Positions 33,203 to 40,780 of a stretch of DNA of 64,000 bases are shown piece after piece. The DNA comes from Nocardioides sp. URHA0032 (GTDB lineage: Bacteria; Actinomycetota; Actinomycetes; Propionibacteriales; Nocardioidaceae). The position numbers and the translations under genes were made by a program. The stretch spans positions 326,410 through 390,409 of the forward strand of contig NZ_KK211161.1 in the NCBI RefSeq assembly GCF_000620645.1, in the 5' to 3' direction. The notes beneath the pieces are model-generated. The model saw only the letters and a list, made by a program, of their open reading frames with translations. It ran no database searches and was not told where the DNA came from. The first letter of the stretch is position 1, and every line of letters starts with the position of its first letter.

Positions 33203-34600
33203 TCAGCCGCGCGCCAGGTACGCCAGCAGGTCGTGGCGGGTGACGACGCCGACCGGCTTGCCGTCCTCGTGCACGAGCAGTGCGTCGGCGCCTTCGAGCG
33301 CACCGACCGCCTCCGAGGCCGGCTCGGTGGAGCCGATCGTCGGCAGCGGGGGCGACATGTGCTCGCTGACCGGGTCGGTCAGCCGCGCCGTACCGGTGAA
33401 GAGCAGGTCGAGCAGGGTGCGTTCGGAGACCGACCCGACGACCTCGGCCGCGACCACGGGCGGCTCGGCGCGGACGACCGGCATCTGCGAGACGTTGTAC
33501 TCCTGCAGGATCGCGACGGCCTCCGCGATGGTCTCGTTCGGGTGCGTGTGCACGAGGTCGGGCAGCCGGCCGTCCTTCCCGCGCAGCACCTCGCCGACGT
33601 TGCGCGCAGGCCGCTCGAGGCCGTCGACCGGGAAGCCGTACTGCGCCAGCCACTCGTCGTTGAAGACCTTGGTGAGGTAGCCGCGCCCCGAGTCCGGGAG
33701 CAGGACGACGATGACCGCGTCCTCGCCCTCCGGCGTGCCCTCGAGCTCGTGCGCGAGCTGGATCGCGGCGTACGCCGCCATGCCGGACGAGCCGCCGACC
33801 AGCAGGGCCTCCTCGCGGGCCAGCTGCCGGGTCATCGCGAACGAGTCGGCGTCGGTGACCTCGATGATGCGGTCGGCGACCGACCGGTCGTAGGCGTCCG
33901 GCCAGAAGTCCTCGCCCACGCCCTCGACGAGGTACGGGCGCCCGCTGCCGCCGGAGTACACCGAGCCGGCGGGGTCCGCGCCGACCACCTGCACGGCCGG
34001 GTTCTGCTCCTTGAGGTAGCGGCCGGTGCCGCTGATGGTGCCGCCCGTGCCGACGCCCGTGACGAAGTGCGTGATCCGGCCCTCGGTCTGCGCCCAGATC
34101 TCGGGACCGGTGGTCTCGTAGTGCGAGCGCGGGTTGTGCGGATTGGAGTACTGGTCGGGCTTCCAGGCGCCGGGCTGCGAGGCGAGCCGGTCCGACACGT
34201 TGTAGTAGGAGTCGGGGTGCTCCGGCTCGACGGCGGTCGGGCAGACGACCACCTCCGCGCCGTACGCCTTGAGCACGTTGCGCTTGTCCTCGCTGACCTT
34301 GTCCGGGCAGACGAAGACGCACTTGTAGCCCTTCTGCTGGGCGACCATCGCCAGCCCGACGCCGGTGTTCCCGGACGTCGGCTCCACGATCGTGCCGCCC
34401 GGCTGGAGCTCGCCGGAGGCCTCGGCCGCCTCGATCATGCGGGTGGCGATGCGGTCCTTCACGGACCCGCCGGGATTGAGGTACTCCACCTTGGCGAGGA
34501 CGATCGGTCCCTTCGCGCCGTCGAGGGAACCGGTGGACCTGGTGAGCCTGAGCAGCGGGGTGTTGCCGATCAGCTCGAGGAGGGAGTTCACGTACTGCAT
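33203..34600 (-). CDS. Cystathionine beta-synthase with C-terminal CBS pair
   Basis: This PLP enzyme condenses serine (or O-acetylserine) and homocysteine to cystathionine in transsulfuration. The PLP lysine is Lys48 in NPGGSVKDR; SGNTGVG and GTGGTISGTG are the other cofactor loops. Residues about 335-465 form two CBS motifs, which bind adenosyl ligands or allosteric effectors. At 465 residues the length equals that of actinobacterial CBS proteins. I chose ATG 34600 because TAGATT lies exactly 6 bases upstream; the GTG two codons earlier (34606) is the alternative. A cysteine synthase role cannot be excluded by sequence alone, but the CBS pair favours CBS. Confidence 0.9.
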   Translation of the reverse strand: MQYVNSLLELIGNTPLLRLTRSTGSLDGAKGPIVLAKVEYLNPGGSVKDRIATRMIEAAEASGELQPGGTIVEPTSGNTGVGLAMVAQQKGYKCVFVCPDKVSEDKRNVLKAYGAEVVVCPTAVEPEHPDSYYNVSDRLASQPGAWKPDQYSNPHNPRSHYETTGPEIWAQTEGRITHFVTGVGTGGTISGTGRYLKEQNPAVQVVGADPAGSVYSGGSGRPYLVEGVGEDFWPDAYDRSVADRIIEVTDADSFAMTRQLAREEALLVGGSSGMAAYAAIQLAHELEGTPEGEDAVIVVLLPDSGRGYLTKVFNDEWLAQYGFPVDGLERPARNVGEVLRGKDGRLPDLVHTHPNETIAEAVAILQEYNVSQMPVVRAEPPVVAAEVVGSVSERTLLDLLFTGTARLTDPVSEHMSPPLPTIGSTEPASEAVGALEGADALLVHEDGKPVGVVTRHDLLAYLARG

Positions 34601-34606
34601 CCGCAC

Positions 34607-34612
34607 AATCTA
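34607..34612 (-). promoter_or_regulatory. Putative -10 element of leaderless cbs
   Basis: TAGATT on the minus strand ends 6 bases before the ATG at 34600 and decides between two possible starts. Confidence 0.5.
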
Positions 34613-34656
34613 GAGGCGGTCGCGGCCATCGCCGCAAACGCCGTTGAGGCCCTCCG

Positions 34657-34662
34657 TAGAGT
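34657..34662 (+). promoter_or_regulatory. Putative -10 element of second SGNH gene
   Basis: TAGAGT ends 7 bases before the GTG at 34670, within the 69-bp divergent gap to cbs. Confidence 0.4.
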
Positions 34663-34669
34663 GAGCCGC

Positions 34670-35698
34670 GTGGGGAAAGCCGGTGCCGCTCGGAAGCTGG
34701 CCTCCGCCGCTGCGTACGGCGGGGGCGGGCTGTCCCTGCTCGGAGGCGCTCTGTACGGCGTGCTGCGCGTCGAGGCGGGCGTCGCCCGCAAGACGATCGG
34801 GCGCCTCGACCACGACCCGCCGGACGCGAGTGGCTGGTACGGCCGCGGCCGGCCGGGTCCCGCGATCAAGGTGGCGCTGCTGGGCGACTCCAGCGCCGCC
34901 GGGTACGGCGTGGACCGGGTCGAGCAGACCACCGGAGCCCTGCTCGCGAGCGGCGTCTCCGAGCGAGCCGGCCGCCGGGTCTACCTCCGCGAGGTCGCCG
35001 TCGTCGGGGCGATGTCGTCGGACCTCAGCAGCCAGATCGACAAGGTGCTGCCGACCGAGCCGGACGTCGCGGTCGTCCTGGTCGGCGCGAACGACGTCAC
35101 CCACACGGTGCTCCCCTCCGCGTCGGTGCGGCACCTCTCCGAGGGCGTCCAGCGGCTCCAGGACGCCGGCGTCGCCGTCCTCGTCGGCACCTGTCCCGAC
35201 CTCGGCACCGTCAAGCCGATCGCGCCGCCGCTGAAGCAGGTCGCCCGGGCCTGGTCGCGACGGCTCGCGGCCGCGCAGACGATCGCCGTCGTCGAGCAGG
35301 GCGGCCGCACCGTGTCGCTCGGCTCGATCCTCGGACCGGAGTTCGCGGCCGCTCCCGCCGTGCTCTTCGGCCCGGACCAGTTCCACCCCTCCGTGGACGG
35401 CTACCGCTCGCTCGTGCAGGTGCTGCTGCCCTCGACGCTCGCCGCGCTGGGGCTGATCCCCGACGACGAGGCCGAGCCCGAGGCCTACCGCGGCGAGGGC
35501 GTCCTGCCGATCGCCGCCGCCGCCGTCCAGGCGGTCAACCAGCCCGGCACCGAGCTCGGCGGCACCGAGGTGGGCGGCTCGCGGCGCGGCGTACGCGGCC
35601 TCTGGGTCGAGATGCGGCACCGCCGCCGGCACCCGGGCGCCGAGGGCGAGGCTCCCGACGAGCACGACGAGGACTCGCTGGAACCGGTGGACGGATAG
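34670..35698 (+). CDS. SGNH/GDSL hydrolase, membrane-anchored or secreted
   Basis: This 342-residue protein has a hydrophobic N-terminal segment (about 8-30, AAAYGGGGLSLLGGALYGVL) that acts as anchor or signal. The SGNH blocks follow: LLGDSSAAGYG with the catalytic Ser, VLVGANDVTH, and DQFHPSVDGY with the catalytic His. The C-terminal 60 residues are a charged low-complexity tail. Such proteins deacylate lipids or cell-wall polymers. The start is uncertain between GTG 34670 and GTG 34661; the first matches the promoter spacing. It is divergent from cbs and separated from the next gene by a terminator cluster. Confidence 0.85.
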   Translation: MGKAGAARKLASAAAYGGGGLSLLGGALYGVLRVEAGVARKTIGRLDHDPPDASGWYGRGRPGPAIKVALLGDSSAAGYGVDRVEQTTGALLASGVSERAGRRVYLREVAVVGAMSSDLSSQIDKVLPTEPDVAVVLVGANDVTHTVLPSASVRHLSEGVQRLQDAGVAVLVGTCPDLGTVKPIAPPLKQVARAWSRRLAAAQTIAVVEQGGRTVSLGSILGPEFAAAPAVLFGPDQFHPSVDGYRSLVQVLLPSTLAALGLIPDDEAEPEAYRGEGVLPIAAAAVQAVNQPGTELGGTEVGGSRRGVRGLWVEMRHRRRHPGAEGEAPDEHDEDSLEPVDG

Positions 35699-35880
35699 GC
35701 GAAACCCCACCCCCGCCGGCGGCCCAGGCCCCGAGTCGACGTGACGGCATGGTGGTGCCCCCACGGCATTCGGGCGAACGACGCGCCGGAATCTGCGAGC
35801 CCTGTCCAGACGGCTTGGCACGTCGGCACGCGGGCCCGCACCTGCCACCGCGAGGCCCTCCCGTACCGACCTTGTCGGGG
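35699..35880. other. Intergenic region without recognised feature
   Basis: This is the first part of the 320-bp gap between the SGNH gene and the convergent BI-1 gene. I see no gene here. The remainder of the gap holds three strong stem-loops. Confidence 0.6.
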
Positions 35881-35950
35881 GAAACCCGACGGACACGCCG
35901 ATCCCGCCCGGCGTGTCCGTCGGGTTTCTCCGGTCAGCCGGAGAAACCCG
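35881..35950. terminator. Two mutually exclusive stem-loops
   Basis: Stem 1 has perfect 19-bp arms (35881-35899 and 35910-35928) around a 10-base loop. Stem 2 has perfect 13-bp arms (35921-35933, CGGGTTTCTCCGG, and 35938-35950) around TCAG. They share 35921-35928, so only one can form at a time. Between convergent genes they most likely terminate transcription from both sides. Confidence 0.7.
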
Positions 35951-35971
35951 CCGGCGTGTCGCACCGAAACG

Positions 35972-36005
35972 ACGACGGGGCCCGGATCGCTCCGGGCCCC
36001 GTCGT
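35972..36005 (-). terminator. Intrinsic terminator of the BI-1 gene
   Basis: Perfect 15-bp arms ACGACGGGGCCCGGA (35972-35986) and its complement (35991-36005) enclose a 4-base loop, 13 bases past the stop of the minus-strand gene and followed by TTTCG. It is a typical rho-independent structure. Confidence 0.8.
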
Positions 36006-36018
36006 ACGTCGTGCCTGG

Positions 36019-36861
36019 TCAGTCGCCCCGCATGATCGCGAGGATGCGCAGCAGGTTGGTGTAGATCCAGACCAGGCTGACGGTCATCGCGAACGCCGCG
36101 CGCCACCCCTCGCGGTCCGGCAGCCGGTTGGCGACGCCCTGCTCGACGAAGTCGAAGTCGAGCACCAGCATGAAGACGCCGAGCGCGAGGCCGACGACGG
36201 CGAAGAGCAGGCCGAGCTTGCCGTCGCCGAAGAGGCCCAGCTGGGCGCCGAACGCGCTCAGCACGACCTCGATGAGGCTGATCGCGACCACGCCGAGCAT
36301 GGCGGCGATGACCATCCGGCGGAACTTGTCGCTGACCTTGATGTTGAAGAACTTGTAGACGGCGAGCGTGCCGGCGAAGGCGCCGAACGTGCCGATCACC
36401 GCGCTGGTCACGACGCCCGGGTAGGCCAGGTCGAAGACCTTGCTGATGGCACCCAAAGCGACGCCCTCGGCCGCGCAGAAGAGCAGCACGAGCGCGGGGC
36501 TGATCACGCGCTTGAACGAGTTGACCATCGACAGCACGAACGCCAGCAGGGAGCCGATCGTCGCGGCGGCGATGAGGCCGCTGATCGCGGACGCGTCGGT
36601 GTTCTGGTCGACGTCGGGGCTCAGCACCCAGGTGATCGCCGCGGTGATGATGACGACCGCCAGCGAGATGCCGGTCTTCATGACGACCGAGTCGATCGTC
36701 ATCGGCTGCTGGACGGTGGTGGGCGGCGTGCCCGGCGTGCCCTGCGCGCCACCGGTGCTCCACGTCGAGGGGTCGGTGTAGCCCTGGTCGGCGTACGCGG
36801 CGGTGCCTCCGGGCCGGTTGAACTCCTCGGAACGCCGGAAGACCGGGTTGTTGCTCTGCAT
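36019..36861 (-). CDS. Bax inhibitor-1/YccA family membrane protein
   Basis: This 280-residue protein has a soluble N-terminal region (1-75, MQSNNPVFRRSEEFNRPGG onward) followed by seven hydrophobic helices. Typical features are VVITAAITWVLSP, SPALVLLFCAAEGVALGAISKVF and a late LDFDFVEQGVANRLPDREGW with the conserved acidic residues of the BI-1/TMBIM channel pore. Bacterial homologues leak calcium in a pH-dependent way. GGAGAGACCC precedes the ATG. It is monocistronic, ending in a strong terminator. Confidence 0.9.
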   Translation of the reverse strand: MQSNNPVFRRSEEFNRPGGTAAYADQGYTDPSTWSTGGAQGTPGTPPTTVQQPMTIDSVVMKTGISLAVVIITAAITWVLSPDVDQNTDASAISGLIAAATIGSLLAFVLSMVNSFKRVISPALVLLFCAAEGVALGAISKVFDLAYPGVVTSAVIGTFGAFAGTLAVYKFFNIKVSDKFRRMVIAAMLGVVAISLIEVVLSAFGAQLGLFGDGKLGLLFAVVGLALGVFMLVLDFDFVEQGVANRLPDREGWRAAFAMTVSLVWIYTNLLRILAIMRGD

Positions 36862-36961
36862 GGGTCTCTCCTCGAGGCCGCGACTGTGGAACCCATCCTA
36901 GGCGGGTTCACCCGGTTCAACGGAGGCCGGGACCGGAACGTTCCCGGCAGAATCGCTGGCC

Positions 36962-38056
36962 ATGGACCAGTTCGTGTTCCTCCTGGTCGTCGGCGGGCGC
37001 TTCGTGCTGCCGCTGCTGATCCCGCGCTTCCCGCTGCCGGCGGTGATCGCCTGCCTGGTGCTCGACGGCGTCGACCAGACGATCTTCCAGCTGTTCGGGT
37101 ACGACCCGCCGAACTACCAGTCCTACGACAAGGCGATGGACATCTTCTACCTGTCCCTCGCCTACCTGGCGGCGATGCGGAACTGGGACAACCTGCACGC
37201 CTTCGCGATCGCGCGGTTCCTCTTCTACTACCGGCTCTTCGGAGCGTTCCTCTTCGAGATGACCCACGAGCGCGCGGTGCTGCTGATCTTCCCGAACACC
37301 TTCGAGTACTTCTTCATCGCCTACGAGCTGGTCCGCACCCGCTGGGCGACCCGTCCGGTGCGCACCAGGGCGTGGCTGATCACCGCCGCGGCGATCTGGA
37401 TCTTCGTCAAGCTGCCGCAGGAGTACTGGCTGCACGTCGCCCAGCTCGACGTCACCGACACGCTGCGCGACTACCCCTGGACGCGCTGGGTGCTGGCGAT
37501 CGCGATCGTCGGCGGTACGGCGGTCCTCTGGTTCGTCGTCCGGCCCCGGCTGCCCGAACCCGACCACCGCCTGCAGCTCGGCGCCGGACCGGTCCCGGAC
37601 GCCGTCAGCAACGAGACGGCGGTCGCGTCGCTGCGGGTCGGCAACGGCTGGGTGTGGTCCTGGATGACGCTGGAGAAGGTCGTGCTCGTCGGCCTGGTCT
37701 CCGTGATCTACGCGCAGATCCTGCCCGGCATCGACGACTCCAACTTCCGGGTCTTCGTCTCCGTCGGGGTCCTGGTCGTCGTGAACGCCGGCATCACCCT
37801 GCTGGCATCGCGCCGCGAGTGGACGATCGAGTCGGCGAGCCTCGCGGTCGCGGAGCGGATCGTCGCGAACGTCGTGCTGGTCTTCGCCGCCGACCAGTTC
37901 TTCGGGCACAACGCCGCCGGGTGGGACACGTTCTTCTTCCTGTGCCTGATCAGCCTGATCACCACGCTGCACGACCGGTACCAGCCGGTCTACGCCTACC
38001 GGGAGCGGCTCTCCGACGTGGACAGCAGCAACGTGGCCCGGCGGCCGATCCGGTAG
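36962..38056 (+). CDS. Unknown multi-pass membrane protein
   Basis: This 364-residue protein has about eight to nine hydrophobic helices, rich in Phe, Trp and Tyr (IFYLSLAYLAAMRNWDN, FEYFFIAYELVRTRW). The last hydrophobic part ends in SLITTLHDRYQPVYAYRERL. A hydrophilic loop lies at about 190-220. I do not recognise the family; it does not look like a transporter with known signature motifs. A CAGAAT hexamer lies 8 bases before the ATG. The 3' end overlaps the convergent methyltransferase gene by 61 bp. Confidence 0.8.
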   Translation: MDQFVFLLVVGGRFVLPLLIPRFPLPAVIACLVLDGVDQTIFQLFGYDPPNYQSYDKAMDIFYLSLAYLAAMRNWDNLHAFAIARFLFYYRLFGAFLFEMTHERAVLLIFPNTFEYFFIAYELVRTRWATRPVRTRAWLITAAAIWIFVKLPQEYWLHVAQLDVTDTLRDYPWTRWVLAIAIVGGTAVLWFVVRPRLPEPDHRLQLGAGPVPDAVSNETAVASLRVGNGWVWSWMTLEKVVLVGLVSVIYAQILPGIDDSNFRVFVSVGVLVVVNAGITLLASRREWTIESASLAVAERIVANVVLVFAADQFFGHNAAGWDTFFFLCLISLITTLHDRYQPVYAYRERLSDVDSSNVARRPIR

Positions 38057-38811
38057 TCGCGGACCTGGTCCGCGTCCGGGTTGTCGCGGAGCAGCCCGTC
38101 CCAGTCCGAGAGCCGCTCGACGGCGTACCCCTGGGTCCGCGCGATCAGCTCCAGCGCGGCCAGCGTGGGCCGGCCGGTCAGCACCGTGTCGCCGTACGAG
38201 AACGCGTCGGCGACGGCGTTGCCCTCGCGCTCGACGTGCTCGTCGGCCAGGCGTACGACGGCCTCCGGGCTGCGGTGCAGCTCGGTGTCGATGACGACGT
38301 GGCGGGCACCGGTCTGGCGGATCCTCGTGAGCAGCTCGGTGTGGCGGAGCGTGTGGTAGAGGAACCCCAGGCACAGCACCACGTCGACCGCGGGCCGGTC
38401 CCGCTCGAGGACCTCGAACACGTCACCGGCCACGAACTCCGCCCGTTCCGCGAGGTCGTACGCCGCGAGGTTCGCCGTCGCGTTCGCCACCAGCTCCGGC
38501 CGCGCCTCGACGCCGACGACCGATGCGGCTCCGGCCTGCAGCGCGGCCAGCGACCACCGGCCGTCGTGGCTGGCGATGTCGAGGACCCGGGCGCCCGGGA
38601 AGAGGTCGGCGTACTCGGTGAAGATCGCCTCGTGCCGCAGGTGCAGGCGCCACGGGAACGAGGAGGTCTCGCTGGTCTCGAAGAACCGCGGGTAGTCCTC
38701 GAAGAACCCCCGCTCGACCCGCCGGCTCCCGGCCGGCGCTCCGGACGGCGGCCCGGCGGGGCGGTCGCGCGGATCGGCAGCGGCGCGGTCGCGGGACCTG
38801 GTCCAGGGCAT
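37996..38811 (-). CDS. Class I SAM-dependent methyltransferase
   Basis: This 271-residue protein has the Rossmann-type motif I GARVLDIASHDGRWSLAAL (about 73-91), an acidic residue at VVGVEARPE, and DVVLCLGFLYHTLRH as motif IV. The arrangement resembles small-molecule or lipid-linked methyltransferases (Methyltransf_11/25 type), and the substrate is unknown. The first 35 residues are Arg/Pro/Ala-rich and may be unstructured. TAGGTT lies 5 bases before the ATG, suggesting leaderless transcription. It overlaps the convergent membrane-protein gene. Confidence 0.85.
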   Translation of the reverse strand: MPWTRSRDRAAADPRDRPAGPPSGAPAGSRRVERGFFEDYPRFFETSETSSFPWRLHLRHEAIFTEYADLFPGARVLDIASHDGRWSLAALQAGAASVVGVEARPELVANATANLAAYDLAERAEFVAGDVFEVLERDRPAVDVVLCLGFLYHTLRHTELLTRIRQTGARHVVIDTELHRSPEAVVRLADEHVEREGNAVADAFSYGDTVLTGRPTLAALELIARTQGYAVERLSDWDGLLRDNPDADQVRDYRIGRRATLLLSTSESRSR

Positions 38812-38816
38812 GCCTC

Positions 38817-38822
38817 AACCTA
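38817..38822 (-). promoter_or_regulatory. Putative -10 element of methyltransferase gene
   Basis: TAGGTT on the minus strand ends 5 bases before the ATG at 38811 and sits just past the tRNA 3' end. Confidence 0.4.
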
Positions 38823-38829
38823 ACGGTCG

Positions 38830-38903
38830 TGCCCCCGCTGGGACTCGAACCCAGACTGGGCCGCTTTTAAGGCGGCTTCCTCTGCCGATTGGGATACAGG
38901 GGC
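38830..38903 (-). tRNA. tRNA with UAA anticodon (nominal Leu), atypical short variable loop
   Basis: A 74-base cloverleaf is present on the minus strand. The acceptor stem is GCCCCTG / CGGGGGC (one G-U), and the anticodon stem GCCGC / GCGGC holds loop CTTAAAA, giving anticodon UAA, which would read UUA. The T arm is CTGGG-TTCGAGT-CCCAG; the discriminator is A and no CCA is encoded. The D arm can pair only three bases (TCC / GGA). The variable loop has 5 bases, whereas bacterial tRNA-Leu normally has a long variable arm. The gene is very probably a tRNA; its amino-acid identity is uncertain. Confidence 0.85.
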
Positions 38904-38962
38904 GTGGTCGCCGCAAGACCGACGACCACCGGGACATTCTGCCCAGTCGGCAGCCGCGCAGG

Positions 38963-39802
38963 TCAGCGCAGCGCGGCGGCGCGGGCGAGGACGTCGTCGA
39001 GCATCTGCTCGGTGAGCTTCCCGGTGAACGTGTTCTGCTGGCTGGGGTGGTAGCAGCCGAGCAGCGTGATCGAGCGGTCGCCCGAGACCAGGGTGGCCTC
39101 CGAGCCGTGGGTGAAGCGCGGCTTCGGGCGGGCCACGGTCCAGCCCAGGGCGGCGAACGTGCGCAGGGCGGCGTCCCACCCGATCGAGCCGAGGGCGACG
39201 ACCACCCGCACGTGCGGAGCGAGGAGGCCGACCTCGGCCTCCACCCAGGGCGCGCACGTGTCCCGCTCCACGGTCGTGGGCCTGTTCTGCGGCGGCGCGC
39301 ACCGGACCGTCGCCACCATCCGGGTGTCGATCAGCTCCAGGCCGTCCGCGGCGTGCACGCTCGTGGGCTGCGTCGCGAGCCCGACCCGGTGCAGCGAGGC
39401 GAACAGCCAGTCGCCGCTGCGGTCACCGGTGAAGACCCGGCCGGTGCGGTTGCCGCCGTTCGCGGCGGGGGCCAGGCCGATCACGAGGATCCGCGGCGTC
39501 GGCGACCCCCAGCCCGGGATCGGCCGGCCCCAGTACGGCTGGTCGGCGAACGACGCCCGCTTCGCGTGCGCCACGTCCTCGCGCCAGCGGACCAGCCGGG
39601 GACAGGCGCGACAGACCGAGACGCGGGCGTCCAGGTCCTCCAGCGGGACGGACCGGGCGAGGCGTCGTACCTGCGCGGGGGTACCCGCGACGGGGGTCGA
39701 GGCGTCCGCGGGGTCACCCGGCCAGCCGGTGCCAGGCGGCACGGGTGAGGGGAAGAGCCCTCCGGTCAGGGGGTGCGGGAGGAGGTCGCTCACGCGGACC
39801 AT
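38963..39802 (-). CDS. Type-5 uracil-DNA glycosylase (UdgB)
   Basis: This 279-residue DNA repair enzyme removes uracil, hypoxanthine and related deaminated bases. Motif 1 is GLAPAANGGNRTGRVFTGDRSGDWL (about 108-132), where family 5 has Ala instead of the catalytic polar residue. Motif 2 is the late GCYHPSQQNTFTGKL. Four Cys for a 4Fe-4S cluster are in VCRACPRL and in VRCAPP plus RDTCAPW. GGGAGG precedes the ATG at 39802. It lies between the tRNA and the envelope-protein genes with no obvious operon partner. Confidence 0.93.
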   Translation of the reverse strand: MVRVSDLLPHPLTGGLFPSPVPPGTGWPGDPADASTPVAGTPAQVRRLARSVPLEDLDARVSVCRACPRLVRWREDVAHAKRASFADQPYWGRPIPGWGSPTPRILVIGLAPAANGGNRTGRVFTGDRSGDWLFASLHRVGLATQPTSVHAADGLELIDTRMVATVRCAPPQNRPTTVERDTCAPWVEAEVGLLAPHVRVVVALGSIGWDAALRTFAALGWTVARPKPRFTHGSEATLVSGDRSITLLGCYHPSQQNTFTGKLTEQMLDDVLARAAALR

Positions 39803-39836
39803 CCTCCCGCCGCTCCCCCACGAGAGGTCGAGGGGA

Positions 39837-40139
39837 TCAGGACCGTGCGGTCGAGGTACCCATCGTGGACGGGTCGCCGAGGTGGTCGCCGCCGTCGCGG
39901 TGCACCTTGTCGGCGACCGCGGAGGCCGCCGAGGTCGCCTTCTCCTTGACCGCCCCCGCGACGGCCGGCGCCTGCGTGGCGACGGTCTCCTGGGCCTTGC
40001 TCGCCGCCGACTGCACGGTCGGGTTCCCGGCGAGCCTGGTCGCGCCGGACTTGATCTGCTCGTAGCGCTCGCGGCCCGCGCGGGAGCCGAGCACGTAGCC
40101 GGCTGCGAAGCCGACCAGCAGGCTGGACTTGCTGAACAT
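39837..40139 (-). CDS. YtxH-like small membrane-associated protein
   Basis: This 100-residue protein begins MFSKSSLLVGFAAGYVLGSRAGRERYEQI, the usual glycine-zipper membrane segment of YtxH-like actinobacterial proteins. An Ala/Lys-rich helical tail follows (VQSAASKAQETVATQA, VKEKATSAASAVADKV). The start at 40139 is fixed by AGGAGG 5 bases upstream; the ATG 11 codons earlier lacks one. It is last of three overlapping or adjacent genes for small envelope proteins. The function is unknown, probably envelope stress or structure. Confidence 0.85.
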   Translation of the reverse strand: MFSKSSLLVGFAAGYVLGSRAGRERYEQIKSGATRLAGNPTVQSAASKAQETVATQAPAVAGAVKEKATSAASAVADKVHRDGGDHLGDPSTMGTSTARS

Positions 40140-40147
40140 GGTTCCTC

Positions 40148-40351
40148 CTAGGAGTGATGGGTACGGCGCCACACGGTCAGCCCGACCAGCCCGACGAGGG
40201 CGGTGGCGGCGACGACCGCGGCGATCCTCGCGGTCGACCTGGCCTTCGACTCGAGCCGGCCATGGAGCTCGTCGATGGTGGCGGCGAGCTGCTCGCGCTG
40301 CCGCTCGATGTCGGCCTCGATCTGCTCCGGTGTCGTGCCGTTGGTGCTCAT
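40148..40351 (-). CDS. DUF3618 family protein
   Basis: This 67-residue protein has the DUF3618 signature TPEQIEADIERQREQLAATIDELHGRL. It is followed by one membrane helix (about 44-60) and a short basic end (RRTHHS). The gene starts at 40351, overlapping the stop of the holin-like gene by 4 bp, and lies 8 bp before the YtxH-like gene. The trio (holin-X, DUF3618, YtxH) recurs in actinobacteria, where it is thought to be envelope related; the role is not established. Confidence 0.85.
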   Translation of the reverse strand: MSTNGTTPEQIEADIERQREQLAATIDELHGRLESKARSTARIAAVVAATALVGLVGLTVWRRTHHS

Positions 40352-40743
40352 ACGTGGGCCTTCACGGTGGCGACGTCCTGCTTGACGCCCGCGAGGGCCT
40401 GCTCCGGCACCGGCGGCACGGCCTGCTCGAGCTCCTTCCGACCCCCGAGGGCAGCGCCCAAGGCGCCGATCAGCAGCACACCGGCCACGATCAGGCCGGC
40501 GGCCCACAGCGGCAGCACGAGCGCGAGCGCGATGATCGCCGTCGCGATCAGCACGCCGGCCGCGAAGAACGCCAGCAGGCCGGCGAGGCTGAACATGCCG
40601 ATCCCCAGCCCGGCCCGTCTGCCCTTCTGGCTGAGCTCGGCCTGCGCCAGCCTGATCTCGCTGCGGACCAGCTCGGGGATCTGCTCCGACAGCCGGTGCA
40701 CGATCGCCCCGAGTGGCTCGTCCGTGGTGGTCGGGTCGCTCAT
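40348..40743 (-). CDS. Actinobacterial holin-X/phage-holin-like membrane protein
   Basis: This 131-residue protein has a cytoplasmic N-terminal helix (IVHRLSEQIPELVRSEIRLAQAEL) and two hydrophobic helices (GMFSLAGLLAFFAAGVLIATAIIALAL and LWAAGLIVAGVLLIGALGAAL) with a charged tail. This is the pattern of the putative actinobacterial holin-X family. Despite the name no phage gene is nearby, and it is most likely a normal envelope protein. It heads the three-gene unit. Confidence 0.85.
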   Translation of the reverse strand: MSDPTTTDEPLGAIVHRLSEQIPELVRSEIRLAQAELSQKGRRAGLGIGMFSLAGLLAFFAAGVLIATAIIALALVLPLWAAGLIVAGVLLIGALGAALGGRKELEQAVPPVPEQALAGVKQDVATVKAHV

Positions 40744-40780
40744 AGGGAGCCGGTGCCCAGCGGACCGGGACCGGAAACCG

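Noticed and set aside
38830..38903. tRNA as attachment site of an integrated element
   Set aside because: No integrase and no repeated tRNA 3' end was found on either side within the window.
38923..38944. DevR-like sequence CGGGACATTCTGCCC
   Set aside because: Fewer than two thirds of the positions match. It lies between the tRNA and the end of udgB, where no promoter is expected.
40348..40743. Holin-like gene as evidence of a prophage
   Set aside because: No other phage gene is near. Holin-X proteins with DUF3618 and YtxH neighbours are normal chromosomal genes in actinobacteria.
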